The notes: generated by a model from the sequence alone, not told the origin. A stretch of DNA of 64,000 nucleotides from DYFT01 sp041695085 (GCA_041695085.1 JBGFRO010000037.1:104832-168831), one strand, 5' to 3'. Shown: positions 28,616 through 38,525, counted from the first letter of the stretch. Numbers and translations: made by a program.

Positions 28616-29623
28616 GTGATACGAATCATATTGAGCGTCATCTTGATCTTCTTGTTGGTTGGGGATTCGCATGCACAGCAATACACGATCCGCTTTGCTA
28701 CGGTGGCTCCGGAGGGGAGCACATGGATGAACGTCATGAAAGAATACGATGCGGCAGTCCGAAAGGAGAGTGGCGGCAGGCTTGGTTTTCGCATCTATGC
28801 GGGATCAGTTCAAGGGGATGAAAAAGTTGTATTGCGAAAAATCCGTGCAGGCCAGCTTCACAGCGGCGGTTTCACAGGTGTAGCGATGGGAGAAATCGCC
28901 CCAAAAGTCCGAATTCTCGATTCTCCGTTTCTTGTGCGGAATTTCGAGGAGGTTGATTTTCTTTACGAAAAGTTTGACCAGGAATTTCGCCAGGCCTTCG
29001 AAGAGGGGGGATATGTACTTCTCGGTTGGGCAGAGGTCGGATTTGTGCACGTTTTCACGAGCACACCGATTCGCAAGCCAGAGGATTTGCGCGGGTTAAA
29101 AATGTGGACGTGGGAAGGTGACCCGATTGCAGAGACTGCGTTCAGGGCGCTCGGCATCAATCCCATTCCCCTTTCGCTCGATAACGTTCTGACCTCTCTC
29201 CAAACCGGCCTTATTGATGCCTTCTATACATCACCGTATGCTGCAACCGTCCTTCAGTGGTATACACGCGTGAAATATATGGTGGATGTTCCGCTCGCCG
29301 ACGCTGCCGGCGCTGTCTTGATCTCGAAAAAATACTTCGACACCATTCCTCCTGACCTTCAACAAATCCTCCTTCGAAACGGCAAAACCTACCTCTCCAA
29401 ACTCACACGATTGAGCCGGGAAGATAACAAGAAAGCGATTGAGGAAATGAAGAAGCGGGGGATCACGCTTCTTCCTGTGGAGGAGAAACAGCTGCAATAC
29501 TATATCGAAGTGGGAGCTCGCGCACGTCGCATGCTCGTGGGAAAACTCTTCACGGAGGATTTTCTGAACCGTGTGGAGAAGAGTCTCGCTGAATTCCGTA
29601 AGAACCACAAAGCGAGCCGATGA
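28616..29623 (+). CDS. TRAP transporter solute-binding protein (DctP family)
   Basis: Periplasmic receptor that captures an organic acid-like ligand for a TRAP transporter. Signal peptide (to DSHAQ), then the DctP fold with TIRFATVAPEGSTWM, the helix-forming ADAAGAVLISKKYFD and the usual LSLDNVLTSLQTGLIDAFY region that carries ligand contacts. About 335 aa. GTG 28616, five bases after AGGGAG, is the likely start; GTG 28610 is possible. The next gene overlaps by four bases (ATGA). Confidence 0.92.
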   Translation: MIRIILSVILIFLLVGDSHAQQYTIRFATVAPEGSTWMNVMKEYDAAVRKESGGRLGFRIYAGSVQGDEKVVLRKIRAGQLHSGGFTGVAMGEIAPKVRILDSPFLVRNFEEVDFLYEKFDQEFRQAFEEGGYVLLGWAEVGFVHVFTSTPIRKPEDLRGLKMWTWEGDPIAETAFRALGINPIPLSLDNVLTSLQTGLIDAFYTSPYAATVLQWYTRVKYMVDVPLADAAGAVLISKKYFDTIPPDLQQILLRNGKTYLSKLTRLSREDNKKAIEEMKKRGITLLPVEEKQLQYYIEVGARARRMLVGKLFTEDFLNRVEKSLAEFRKNHKASR

Positions 29624-30117
29624 AGCTCCTCCGCACCATCGATGAGATGCTGAACAAGCTCGAAGGAGGACTTCTCATCCTCTTTCTTGCGGTCATGGTG
29701 GTGCTCGCCTTCGCGCAGGTGGTGCTTCGGAACGCCTTTTCCGCCGGTATCCTGTGGGCCGATATCCTTCTCCGTCATCTTGTGCTCTGGACCGGCTTCT
29801 TCGGTGCGGCGCTCGCGGCGAGCAAGAACCGTCACATTAATATCGATGTCCTTACTCGCTTTTTGCCGGAGCGGGTCAAACGCGGTATCAACATTCTCAC
29901 CTACCTCTTCGCCGCCACCATCTGTGCTCTCCTGATGCAGGCAGCTGTCACCTTTGTGCGACAGGAAATGGCAGATGGCAATGTGGTGATGGAAGGAATC
30001 CCGTCGTGGTATGCCGAACTGATCATTCCTGTCGGTTTCGGCCTTCTCGTTTTCCATTTCCTTGTCCGCGCCATTATCGGCGCAGCTGAGTTGTTGGGGA
30101 AAGGGGAGGCGCGATGA
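29620..30117 (+). CDS. TRAP transporter small permease (DctQ family)
   Basis: A 165-aa four-helix membrane subunit that pairs with the large permease. Typical features are an early helix (LLILFLAVMVVLAFAQVV), the VLRNAFSAGILWADILLRHL region, the conserved GAALAASKNRHINIDVL loop and a final helix (LIIPVGFGLLVFHFLV). Overlaps its neighbours on both sides by four bases, so the operon is translationally coupled. Confidence 0.93.
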   Translation: MKLLRTIDEMLNKLEGGLLILFLAVMVVLAFAQVVLRNAFSAGILWADILLRHLVLWTGFFGAALAASKNRHINIDVLTRFLPERVKRGINILTYLFAATICALLMQAAVTFVRQEMADGNVVMEGIPSWYAELIIPVGFGLLVFHFLVRAIIGAAELLGKGEAR

Positions 30118-31394
30118 GCGTGTGGCTTGTCGTTCTTGTCATCGTTCTGTTTGCACTCCTCGGAGCTCCTCTCTTTACCATCATCGGCGCCCTGGCGCTC
30201 TTCGGATTCTCATCCGCTGAGATCGATACATCAGTCGTCATCATCGAGCTGTACCGCATCGCTGACTTGCCTTCCCTTATTGCGATACCGCTGTTCACCT
30301 TTGCCGGCTACTTGCTCGCCGAAAGCCAATCACCAAAGCGACTGATCGGACTCGCTCAGGCTTTCTTCGGATGGATGCCGGGCGGCATTGCGATGGTGGT
30401 GCTTGTGACGTGCGCGTTCTTCACCGCATTCACCGGTGCTTCCGGTGTTACCATCGTTGCGCTGGGCGGCCTCCTGTTGCCGATCTTGATCAAGGAGGGA
30501 TACCCCGAGCGATTCTCGCTCGGCCTGGTCACTGCGTCGGGGAGTATTGGATTGTTATTTCCCCCAAGTCTCCCCATCATCATCTACGGTCTCATTGCGG
30601 CCGTCAGTATCGATCAATTGTTCGTTGCGGGATTTCTACCGGGACTGTTGCTCTTGGGTGTGCTTTCCGTCTACGGCGTTCGGATCGGGATCGCGCATCA
30701 CGTTACAAAGACGACGTTCTCGTGGAGAAATGCTCTGAGCGCAATGCGGGAGGCAGTGTGGGAACTCCCCCTTCCGGTCATCGTCATCGGCGGCATCTAC
30801 GGGGGAGCGTTCACGGCAACCGAGGCAGCGGCGGTCACGGCTTTCTACGTTTTCATCGTGGAAGTGTTTGTGTATCGGGATTTGAATCTTCGGAGCGATG
30901 TTCCGCGTGTGATGAAGGAGAGCATGGTGTTGGTGGGAGCGATCCTCGCCATCCTCGGGGTCGCGCTGGGTCTGACAAACTATTTGATCGACCAGCAAGT
31001 GCCGCAACAGTTGTTCGAGTTTGTGAGGGAGCACGTCGATAGTCGTGTGACGTTTCTCCTTATCCTCAATGCATTCCTGATTGTCGTCGGGATGATGATG
31101 GATATCTTTTCCGCTATCATCGTCGTGGTACCGCTGATCTTGCCGATTGCGAGGGAATTCGAGATCGATCCTGTGCACCTCGGAATCATTTTTCTCACGA
31201 ATTTGGAGATCGGTTATATCACCCCGCCGGTGGGACTGAATTTGTTCCTTTCCGGTCTTCGTTTCCAGAAGCCGATCTTGACGATTACGAAATCAGTATT
31301 GATGTTTATCCTGCTTGAACTCGTCGCACTGCTCGTCATCACCTATGTGCCCGATTTGAGCCTGTGGCTCGTGAGGCTGTTGGGGATTCAGTAG
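30114..31394 (+). CDS. TRAP transporter large permease (DctM family)
   Basis: Membrane subunit that drives Na+/H+-coupled uptake, 426 aa with about twelve helices. It shows the family patterns GAPLFTIIGALALFGF, TAFTGASGVTIVALGGLLLP, ASGSIGLLFPPSLPIIIYG and LEIGYITPPVGLNLFLSG. It completes a T-P-Q-M set on one transcript. Substrate unknown; the absence of catabolic genes beside it gives no hint. Confidence 0.94.
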   Translation: MSVWLVVLVIVLFALLGAPLFTIIGALALFGFSSAEIDTSVVIIELYRIADLPSLIAIPLFTFAGYLLAESQSPKRLIGLAQAFFGWMPGGIAMVVLVTCAFFTAFTGASGVTIVALGGLLLPILIKEGYPERFSLGLVTASGSIGLLFPPSLPIIIYGLIAAVSIDQLFVAGFLPGLLLLGVLSVYGVRIGIAHHVTKTTFSWRNALSAMREAVWELPLPVIVIGGIYGGAFTATEAAAVTAFYVFIVEVFVYRDLNLRSDVPRVMKESMVLVGAILAILGVALGLTNYLIDQQVPQQLFEFVREHVDSRVTFLLILNAFLIVVGMMMDIFSAIIVVVPLILPIAREFEIDPVHLGIIFLTNLEIGYITPPVGLNLFLSGLRFQKPILTITKSVLMFILLELVALLVITYVPDLSLWLVRLLGIQ

Positions 31395-31483
31395 CTGAGC
31401 AGGTGTGGAGCCGGCAAGCGGTGGAATGAAAGAGACGAAATTTCTAAATTTGGACGAATCATTCACGAACCAGAAAGGAGCGT

Positions 31484-31975
31484 ATGATGTTATCGAACAC
31501 GATGCAATCAGCGTTGAATCAGCAGATCAACCGTGAACTTTTTTCCGCCTATCTGTACCTATCGATGTCGGCACACTTTCAGGCTGTGAACCTGCCGGGC
31601 TTCGCACACTGGATGAGGAAGCAGTATGAAGAGGAGAGAGGACATGCGTTGAAGATCTACGATTACATTTTCGAGCGAGGCGGTAAGGTGGAGCTCGAAG
31701 CGGTCGCCAAACCGGAAGCGAACTTCAAGTCGCCGCTGGACGTTATGAAACAGGTGCTGGAGCACGAGAAGAAAGTAACCGGCTCGATTCACGAGCTCTA
31801 TGAATTGGCGGTGAAGGAGAACGACTATCCGACGCAGGTCATGTTACAATGGTTCATCACGGAGCAGGTGGAGGAGGAGAAATCCGCAATGGAGATCATC
31901 GCGACGTTGAACATGGTGGGAGAGGCGGCTCCGGCATTGATTATGCTCGACCGACAGCTCGGGGCACGAAGCTAA
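31484..31975 (+). CDS. Ferritin
   Basis: Non-haem iron-storage protein, 163 aa, cytoplasmic 24-mer by family knowledge. Ferroxidase residues are visible in INRELFSAYLYLSM (Glu17 class), YEEERGHALKIYDYI (Glu and His) and TEQVEEEKSAME. An AAGGAG ribosome site precedes two adjacent methionine codons. A hairpin terminator follows. It is separated from the TRAP operon by about 90 bases, so it is probably its own unit. Confidence 0.95.
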   Translation: MMLSNTMQSALNQQINRELFSAYLYLSMSAHFQAVNLPGFAHWMRKQYEEERGHALKIYDYIFERGGKVELEAVAKPEANFKSPLDVMKQVLEHEKKVTGSIHELYELAVKENDYPTQVMLQWFITEQVEEEKSAMEIIATLNMVGEAAPALIMLDRQLGARS

Positions 31976-31996
31976 TAGTTGATAGCTTGAGAAGTT

Positions 31997-32025
31997 GCCC
32001 GCTCGATCAGTACTGAGCGGGCTTT
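31997..32025 (+). terminator. Rho-independent terminator after ferritin
   Basis: GCCCGCTC (31,997-32,004) pairs with GAGCGGGC (32,015-32,022), followed by TTT. The stop codon of the opposing TolB-like remnant lies inside the loop. Confidence 0.65.
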
Positions 32026-32537
32026 CGATGCGCAATGAGTAACTGGCTTTGCGGAGTCCAGGCGTGATACTCGCTCCCCTCTGGTACTTGAATGAGCGGT
32101 CTCACCTCTTGTGTCTGGCTATCGATTTCAAGTATCCGCAGCTTTCCATCGTCGCACCTTCCGACAAAACTCAAGGCAGACCGGTGAGGAATCTTCTGAA
32201 TCGACCTCCCAATGTCACGCCAGACCAGTTTCGTTTCTCCTGAAATCGTGCTCGCCAGCAGAAGCGTGGGTGGGGTGCCGAGAACAAAAAGCCCAACGAC
32301 CGTATCGCTCGCCCAAGCAAAGTATCCAACCGGATTCACGTTCGGAAGCACGAGCCGGGTATCTTTTCCGCTCCAATCAAATCTCCAAAGTCTCTGCACT
32401 GAGTCGAACTCTGCTCTCGCCACGGCGAACCCATCGCATGTCGGAAGTGAGGTGCGGGAGTACGCACTCTCCGGAGTCTTCGTTACTTGTGTTGTTCGAC
32501 CTGTCCGAAGATCATAGCGATAAATGTCGGTAAGACT
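32007..32537 (-). pseudogene. TolB-like (PD40) protein remnant lacking its N-terminus
   Basis: The minus frame is open from just after the terC stop and reads as the C-terminal half of a periplasmic TolB-like propeller: TDIYRYDLRTGRTTQVTKTP, then SLPTCDGFAVARAEFDSVQR, LWRFDWSGKDTRLVLP and GRCDDGKLRILEID. Conserved sequence starts at once with no start codon, ribosome site or signal peptide; the first internal methionine-type codon would drop the first blade. Such proteins are normally near 300 residues with a signal peptide; about 175 remain. It probably lost its 5' half when the terC gene came to lie beside it. Confidence 0.65.
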
Positions 32538-32541
32538 TCTC

Positions 32542-33309
32542 TTAATCTTTGCTTCCGCTTGCGGCGATTTGCTCGGTGTACGGCGAGCGGAGCTGGACAG
32601 GTTCCACAGCTTTGCTTTTCAGGCGGAGGTTCAGCATCTCGACAAAAACTGAAAACGCCATCGCAAAGTAGATGTACCCTTTCGATATATGTTGGTCGAA
32701 ACCCTCCGCAATCAGCACCACTCCAATGAGAAGAAGAAAAGCGAGGGCGAGCATCTTCATCGTTGGATGTCGATGGACGAAATCGTTAATGGGGCCGACG
32801 AAGATGAGCATGAAGAGGACGGCGATGACGACCGCGGCCACCATCACACCAACGACGTTCGTCATGCCGACGGCAGTGATGACCGAGTCGAGCGAGAAGA
32901 CGATGTCCAACAAGACGATTTGGACCATGACGCTCTTGAATGAGATCGCCTTGGCTTGTGCTCTTCCGCCGGCTTCACCTTCCAGTTTGGTATGAATCTC
33001 GTGGGTGCTCTTCGCCAGCAGAAACAGTCCTCCCGAGATCAGAATAATATCACGCCCGGAGATTTCTTGTGCGAGAACAACAAAGAGCGGCTCGGTCAGA
33101 CGCATAATCCAAGTAAGCGAAAAGAGGAGGCCGATGCGCATCACCATTGCAAGCAGAAGCCCCACCGAACGCGCTCGCTTCTGCAGCGCCTCCGGTAGTT
33201 TCCCTGCAAGGATCGAGATGAAGACGATGTTGTCGATTCCCAGAACGATTTCCAGAACCGTAAGGGTGATGAAGGCGACCCAGATGTTGGAATCAGTGAT
33301 CCATTCCAT
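32542..33309 (-). CDS. TerC family integral membrane protein
   Basis: A 255-aa protein with seven to eight membrane helices. Family motifs are ITLTVLEIVLGIDNIVFISI near the N-terminus and the second acidic motif VLLDIVFSLDSVITAVGM; such proteins are implicated in metal-ion (for example manganese) export or tellurite resistance, but the substrate here is unknown. ATG 33309 (MEWITDSN) gives the standard N-terminus; the longer open frame upstream is not conserved-looking. It ends five bases before the TolB-like remnant. Confidence 0.92.
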   Translation of the reverse strand: MEWITDSNIWVAFITLTVLEIVLGIDNIVFISILAGKLPEALQKRARSVGLLLAMVMRIGLLFSLTWIMRLTEPLFVVLAQEISGRDIILISGGLFLLAKSTHEIHTKLEGEAGGRAQAKAISFKSVMVQIVLLDIVFSLDSVITAVGMTNVVGVMVAAVVIAVLFMLIFVGPINDFVHRHPTMKMLALAFLLLIGVVLIAEGFDQHISKGYIYFAMAFSVFVEMLNLRLKSKAVEPVQLRSPYTEQIAASGSKD

Positions 33310-33635
33310 AAGATTCTTCTGAAAGAGGGTGATGAGAATGCGTAAGAGGGAAAGTGGACGGGCGCGAATGTACACACAATCCCCACTGCACGCAAGCCTT
33401 TGATCAGCCCTTGATTCCGACATAGAGGCGTGTTCTGTCGGAGGGTCGCAGAACTACATCCGTTCGAAATGGATGGACTCTTTTTCACCGCAGAGGCGAA
33501 CGTTATGACCCGCAACGCGAGAATCCGCTCGCTCCACTTAAGTTCTCACGACTCTCTAAATCGGATTTGAGGTTGGCAGTGACGCAAAGGATGTGTGGTG
33601 TTTGAGCGTCTGTGAGTTTCGCAATCAGACGCGGC

Positions 33636-36600
33636 TTACTTGAGGAGTATCAACCTTCGCGCGTCGGAAAACAGACGGGCGGGAGAGAGCGGATCCGTTG
33701 CAGTGAGGCGGCAAACGTACGCTCCGCTCGCAACACCACGCGCATCCCACGTGTGGGCGTACACACCGGCCGGGAGCTCCTGATCCAGGAGCGACGCGAC
33801 CTCCCGTCCCCGCAGATCGTACATCACCAGCTGTACCCGAGATGTGCGAGGCAGAGCAAAACGGATCGTTGTGGAGGAGTTGAAGGGATTCGGATAGTTC
33901 TGTTCAAGGGAGAAGGATGTCGGTGTTAGAGGTTCCTTGTCTGCGGAGACAATCACCGAGAATGTGCGCGACGACGAACGATACCCGACACCTTGTTTGT
34001 ATGCGAGCAACTCAACCGTGATCGGCCGGTTGACGTTTTCACGAAAATGCACAACGAGATCCATCGGCGTACCGTTGGCAGGGAGAGTAGTGTAGAGATT
34101 TCGGTCGACAAGCACTTGTGTCGAATCGTAAGCAGATCGCAGCGAAAGGTTGATCGGGAAGTAGTTGCGAGCGGTCTGCTGTGATTTGTTGAGCCGCGGT
34201 GCCAACGTAACGGTCCTGGGTGTGACACTGGCAAGCTCCGGTAGGGTGACGGACCAGACGCCGCGACCGTGCGTTGCGGCAACGACCTGATCGTCCACCA
34301 CCTTCAGCTGCCAGATCGACGCGGCCGGTAATCCGTTGTTCGAGTATGACCATGATTGACCGTTATCGATTGAGATGAATAAGCCGATTTCGGTTCCGAC
34401 CCAGATCTCGTTAGGTCGATGAGGAAGAACTAACAACGCGTACGTGGCAACGTCGGGAAAACCATTCGTGCTTACCGACCCACCGCCGAAACCCGAAATG
34501 TCGGTCCAGCTCTGTCCCAGATCCGTCGTGCGAAGGATCTTCGGGGCTCTTGCGAATGAGAAGAGCGCGTAGGCGGTGTGAGGCTCGGTCGGATGTGTGG
34601 CGAGGCCCGATAACCTTCCGAGCGTCGCACTGGTGTAGTTGGTCGTTGGCTGGAAGGTGATGCCGCCGTCGCGTGATACCCACAGACGCCCTTGCGTCGT
34701 GCCGGTGGATGACATGCGTACTCCAGCCCAAACGATCTGTGGATCTGCAAGCGAGATGGCAGCCGTTGCCCCCGTTCCGAATCCCCAATCTGTCGTGATC
34801 GGAATGGACGTCCAGTTTTCGGCAAAGTTATCGGAGCGCCACACGCCTCTGCTTCCCACGGCGAAGACGAGGTCCGGATCGAGCGGTGATGACGCCAGGA
34901 CGGAAACGAACGGACCGAAGCCGCTTCCAACGTCCGTTATGTCAGTCGTCCCTACTATCCAGGTGGCTCCTCCATTCGTCGTGCGACGAAAGTTGTTGTA
35001 TTGGATGGAACCAAGGATGTAGTTCAGATTTGTGGGATGCCAGGCCACTGCAAAGCCATCACCCCCCAGCTGCGGTCTCCATTCGGATTGAGCACTCGGG
35101 TTGAGGCCGGACATCCACGTGCCGTTATCCTGCATTCCGCCGATGTAGACGTTTTCAGCCGGTTTCTTTGTCGCCCCGTAAAATTGACTCGTGATGTAAC
35201 CGGCTGTTGTTTCGCGCCACGTCACCCCGCCGTCCGTTGAAATGGCGATGCCGCCGTCATTGGCGTTGATAATGCGAAATGCCTTCAGAAGAGGATTCGT
35301 CGGAACGATGTAGATATTGTGATGATCTGCATGAACATATACCTGGGACAAAAGCGTCTGAGAGGTCAAACGCCAATCGCTTATCTTCTGTGATGTGCGC
35401 GTCCGTGTGATTACGGTGCCGTAGTTAATACGTAATATTGCTTCCGGCAATGCCTGGGGATTCCATGAGCTTCCCGATGCGAGGGCGGGTCCGATGCCGT
35501 AAATATTCTTATACTTCATTCCTCCTGCCAAGGCGATGTTTGGGTGAGGAAGGGTGGGATCGTACGGGACGGCGTTCACAAACAGGTACTCACGTGATAC
35601 CCCGCCGCTTGGATTCGGACTCAGATCGAACACGCCGTTGTTGATTTGATCACGAAACGACACCATCAACTGACGTTGATTTGTCACGTCCCACACTTCA
35701 AAGGGAACATCCACATACCCGCCGTAGGAGTATGCGGACACCGGTTGACCGGCACCATCAGGGACGACAAAGCGGTGGGCTTTCTGCTTTCTTCCTCCGC
35801 CAAATCTGATCTCCACGCTTACATAATCGCTCGTTGTAAGGCTGATCGGCGAGGGTACAAAATCGACGCCGGTTCCAACGCCTCCTCCCATGAAGGGGAG
35901 TCCAAAGTTGACAAACGAAAGGAATGTTCCCGTGTTGATCGTATCAACGCTGGTAATTTGAGAACTTGATGATCCTCCCGAACCGATCGTGATCTTGTAC
36001 AAATCGAGGCCACCAACAAAGACGATATCTTTCTCATAAGGGTGAACCGCAATGGTGTTGTTGTACCATCCCTGACCACCCAACCAGTTTAAGGAAGTCG
36101 ATTGAGATGTCTTGATCCAACTTGCACCGGCATCGTCCGAAAGATACAGGTCGGAGGTAGAGCTGTTCGTTTCGACCGCAACGTAGATGCGGTTAGGATC
36201 GGAGGGGGCGATCGCAAGTTCGTAGCGAGCTCCCCCGCCGAGCCCTTGGGAGGAGCGAGTCCAGTTGATTCCTCGGTCGGTAGATTTCAAAACGCCGAAG
36301 CCATTTTGGGTCGCGAATTGAATAGAGAAATTGTTCGGATGAGCAATGAGGTGTTGTACGCGGCTTGCACTGCCGTACACATTCGCCCACGACATGCCGC
36401 CGTCCGTCGATCGAAAAATACCGGTGTTGGTTGCGGCAAGAACCAACCGTTCATCTGTTGGATCGACAAGGAGGCGATTGACGTAGAAGAAGTTGGTGTT
36501 CCTCGCCGTACTCGCAAGCTGTTGCCACGACTCGCCCCGATTGGTCGATTTCCATATACCGTCGCCACGAATCGCGTCGATGTTACCGAAACCCTCCCCC

Positions 36601-37175
36601 GTTCCGGCGTAGATGATCGATCGGTTGGAAGAGGCCATTGCGAGCGTCGTTGTGGCAAGGTTTGGTAACGTGGGGGTTTTGTTTTCCCACGTGAGTCCTC
36701 CGGTTGTCGTTTTCCAAATCCCACCCCCTACCGAACCGGCAAACCAGGTGTTGAATGTGGGATCGTCCGGATCGACGATCAGTCCGCGTGTTCTTCCACC
36801 GACATTGCCGGGACCTCGTTCGATCCAAGGGAGTTGAGGAGACTTCCGAAGCGAAGCGGCATATCGCTCCATCGCCTTGGAGAGTTCTTGTATACGATGG
36901 TTTGCTGGGTAGCCGGGCTCGGTAGTACCTTCGCGCGTGCGGATATCGGCATGATAGCGGAGGAATTCGTCCGGTGCCTCGGGTCGAGTCAGACCGAGCG
37001 CGTGTCTCAATTCCTTGCGCGACTGTTCCGCGCGAAGCAACGCGCCGGGAGAACCGGCCGAGGCAATACTAGAGTAAGGCGTCTCTTTCTTCGTCAACTC
37101 AAAGAAAACGAAGAAGGCCGTCAGAGCCGCGACAAGAGCAGCAGCTTGGTGCGAGATGCGGGCAGGTCGTCTCAT
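33636..37175 (-). CDS. Large BNR/sortilin-type repeat protein with T9SS tail
   Basis: An 1179-aa secreted protein. The first part holds many BNR/Asp-box repeats of the Vps10/sortilin propeller type (VDPDDPTFNTWFAGSVGGGI, WKTTTGGLTWEN, IFRSTDGGMSWANV, ISTDGGVTWRETTA). The C-terminus is a T9SS domain (LEQNYPNPFNSSTTIRFALP, ending RLILLK). An N-terminal hydrophobic stretch (AAALVAALTAFFVFF) is the signal. Its ATG overlaps the upstream lipoprotein stop by four bases. Function unknown; proteins of this class are often annotated as glycosyl hydrolases without activity data. Confidence 0.87.
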   Translation of the reverse strand: MRRPARISHQAAALVAALTAFFVFFELTKKETPYSSIASAGSPGALLRAEQSRKELRHALGLTRPEAPDEFLRYHADIRTREGTTEPGYPANHRIQELSKAMERYAASLRKSPQLPWIERGPGNVGGRTRGLIVDPDDPTFNTWFAGSVGGGIWKTTTGGLTWENKTPTLPNLATTTLAMASSNRSIIYAGTGEGFGNIDAIRGDGIWKSTNRGESWQQLASTARNTNFFYVNRLLVDPTDERLVLAATNTGIFRSTDGGMSWANVYGSASRVQHLIAHPNNFSIQFATQNGFGVLKSTDRGINWTRSSQGLGGGARYELAIAPSDPNRIYVAVETNSSTSDLYLSDDAGASWIKTSQSTSLNWLGGQGWYNNTIAVHPYEKDIVFVGGLDLYKITIGSGGSSSSQITSVDTINTGTFLSFVNFGLPFMGGGVGTGVDFVPSPISLTTSDYVSVEIRFGGGRKQKAHRFVVPDGAGQPVSAYSYGGYVDVPFEVWDVTNQRQLMVSFRDQINNGVFDLSPNPSGGVSREYLFVNAVPYDPTLPHPNIALAGGMKYKNIYGIGPALASGSSWNPQALPEAILRINYGTVITRTRTSQKISDWRLTSQTLLSQVYVHADHHNIYIVPTNPLLKAFRIINANDGGIAISTDGGVTWRETTAGYITSQFYGATKKPAENVYIGGMQDNGTWMSGLNPSAQSEWRPQLGGDGFAVAWHPTNLNYILGSIQYNNFRRTTNGGATWIVGTTDITDVGSGFGPFVSVLASSPLDPDLVFAVGSRGVWRSDNFAENWTSIPITTDWGFGTGATAAISLADPQIVWAGVRMSSTGTTQGRLWVSRDGGITFQPTTNYTSATLGRLSGLATHPTEPHTAYALFSFARAPKILRTTDLGQSWTDISGFGGGSVSTNGFPDVATYALLVLPHRPNEIWVGTEIGLFISIDNGQSWSYSNNGLPAASIWQLKVVDDQVVAATHGRGVWSVTLPELASVTPRTVTLAPRLNKSQQTARNYFPINLSLRSAYDSTQVLVDRNLYTTLPANGTPMDLVVHFRENVNRPITVELLAYKQGVGYRSSSRTFSVIVSADKEPLTPTSFSLEQNYPNPFNSSTTIRFALPRTSRVQLVMYDLRGREVASLLDQELPAGVYAHTWDARGVASGAYVCRLTATDPLSPARLFSDARRLILLK

Positions 37176-37570
37176 TGGCGTTGTCGTCGTTCAAAGTCGG
37201 CGATATCAATTTTGGAGCGCGTACGGACGTTGTAGAGATAGCCGGCAAGTTGAGGTGGATCACTGACAATGCCTGTGTGATATCTTACCTCGATGAGCGA
37301 ATCAGACTTCCAACCGACGTAGGCGGGTCCGGGTGTATCTTCAAATATGATTTCCTTTGAGCGGAGATCGTACACCAAAAATCTCACCTCACGATTTGTC
37401 GCATTAAGGCAGAGAACCATGGCGGCTTGCGCATTGCGAATCGTCTGAACGTCAGCTCCCAACCGCTCTGCGGCTAAGGATTCAACTTGCACCAGCTCGT
37501 TGGATGGCAAGCACGAAAGACAAGCAAGAGCGCTCAGCACCCACCAAGAAGTTTGCAGTGTTTTCAGCAA
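37172..37570 (-). CDS. Small lipoprotein of unknown function
   Basis: About 132 aa from a TTG at 37570 that follows AAGGAG; the frame is open further upstream but there overlaps the MOSC gene. It has a hydrophobic leader with LACLSC lipobox and a C-terminal part of beta-rich character (REVRFLVYDLRSKEIIFED). No family recognised. The four-base overlap with the large BNR protein suggests the two are made together, perhaps as a surface protein and an accessory lipoprotein. Confidence 0.6.
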   Translation of the reverse strand: MLKTLQTSWWVLSALACLSCLPSNELVQVESLAAERLGADVQTIRNAQAAMVLCLNATNREVRFLVYDLRSKEIIFEDTPGPAYVGWKSDSLIEVRYHTGIVSDPPQLAGYLYNVRTRSKIDIADFERRQRQ

Positions 37571-37709
37571 TTGCTCCTTGTTCGATTTGGATCGTGTCGC
37601 GATAGTAACGAGACGTGTAAGAAAAATCAAGATACCCCCTTTACCGGAAGCGAGCGTGACCGAGGTCAAAGGGCAATGTACACTCGCATCGTCGAACGTA
37701 TTCTTGGGT

Positions 37710-38525
37710 TCAAGCACTCGGGGACTCTTTTTTCCAGTCGACAACATCAACCGAATCGCCGACTTTCACTTCTCCGAATGTCGTGGCGATCAGATTCTGC
37801 CCAAACAGGACGTGACTGTCGAAAGAACGAAAGGTGGCGAGGGTTCTAAGAGGTTCTTTGCCAATTTCGCCTGTCTCTTGATCCACCGTTGTCAGGACAC
37901 AACGGGAACAGGGCTTGGCGACATGCATCGTCACATCGTTGATGAGCAGAACGCGCATCCGGTCTTCCTCGTAGGGTCCGCATCCCTCAATGACGATGTT
38001 GGGCCGGAATCGATTCATAGGTACAGGAAGAGTGAGTCGCCGGTTCAAATCGTCGAGCGAGGCTTGTGAAATGAGGAGGTAAGGAAAGGCATCGGCAAAG
38101 CTGACGCTGTTTTCACCGATTGCATATTTCGCTTTGACGGATCGGCGTGCATCCTCCGGCATTGTCATCAGGCGGACCCTTCTACCAAGGAAATCGGAAA
38201 ACCATTTGTCAGCCTCCTTGCTGACGCCTGTTGCAGTAACAACGTCGTCCCAGATTTGCACGATGAGTGAGTCATCGCCAGAGCCTGAGAGAGGCAGGGA
38301 CAGAGGCGTCATCTTGGGGGCCTTCACGACGAGATGAGGGGGATCGATCGAGACGTCGATAAGAGCCATGCGATGGTACTTCCGTTGCGTCATAAACATT
38401 CCATCTTCCGTTACAAGCATCCAGCGACGGTCGTAACGGAAGCCGCGAGGTTCCGCCTGTGCAGTCGAAAGCCGTATGCCTCGGCATGATTTGATCGGAT
38501 AAATATAAAGATCGGAAACGTGCAT
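37710..38525 (-). CDS. MOSC domain protein (YcbX/mARC-like)
   Basis: A 271-aa molybdenum-cofactor-binding type protein. The N-terminal MOSC beta-barrel domain starts VSDLYIYPIKSCRGIRLSTA; the MOSC domain contains NRFRPNIVIEG and the cofactor-ligand cysteine motif AKPCSRCVLTTVD. Relatives reduce N-hydroxylated compounds; the fused ferredoxin domain of YcbX is absent here, as in many homologues. It is followed on the same strand by the small lipoprotein gene. Confidence 0.9.
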   Translation of the reverse strand: MHVSDLYIYPIKSCRGIRLSTAQAEPRGFRYDRRWMLVTEDGMFMTQRKYHRMALIDVSIDPPHLVVKAPKMTPLSLPLSGSGDDSLIVQIWDDVVTATGVSKEADKWFSDFLGRRVRLMTMPEDARRSVKAKYAIGENSVSFADAFPYLLISQASLDDLNRRLTLPVPMNRFRPNIVIEGCGPYEEDRMRVLLINDVTMHVAKPCSRCVLTTVDQETGEIGKEPLRTLATFRSFDSHVLFGQNLIATTFGEVKVGDSVDVVDWKKESPSA

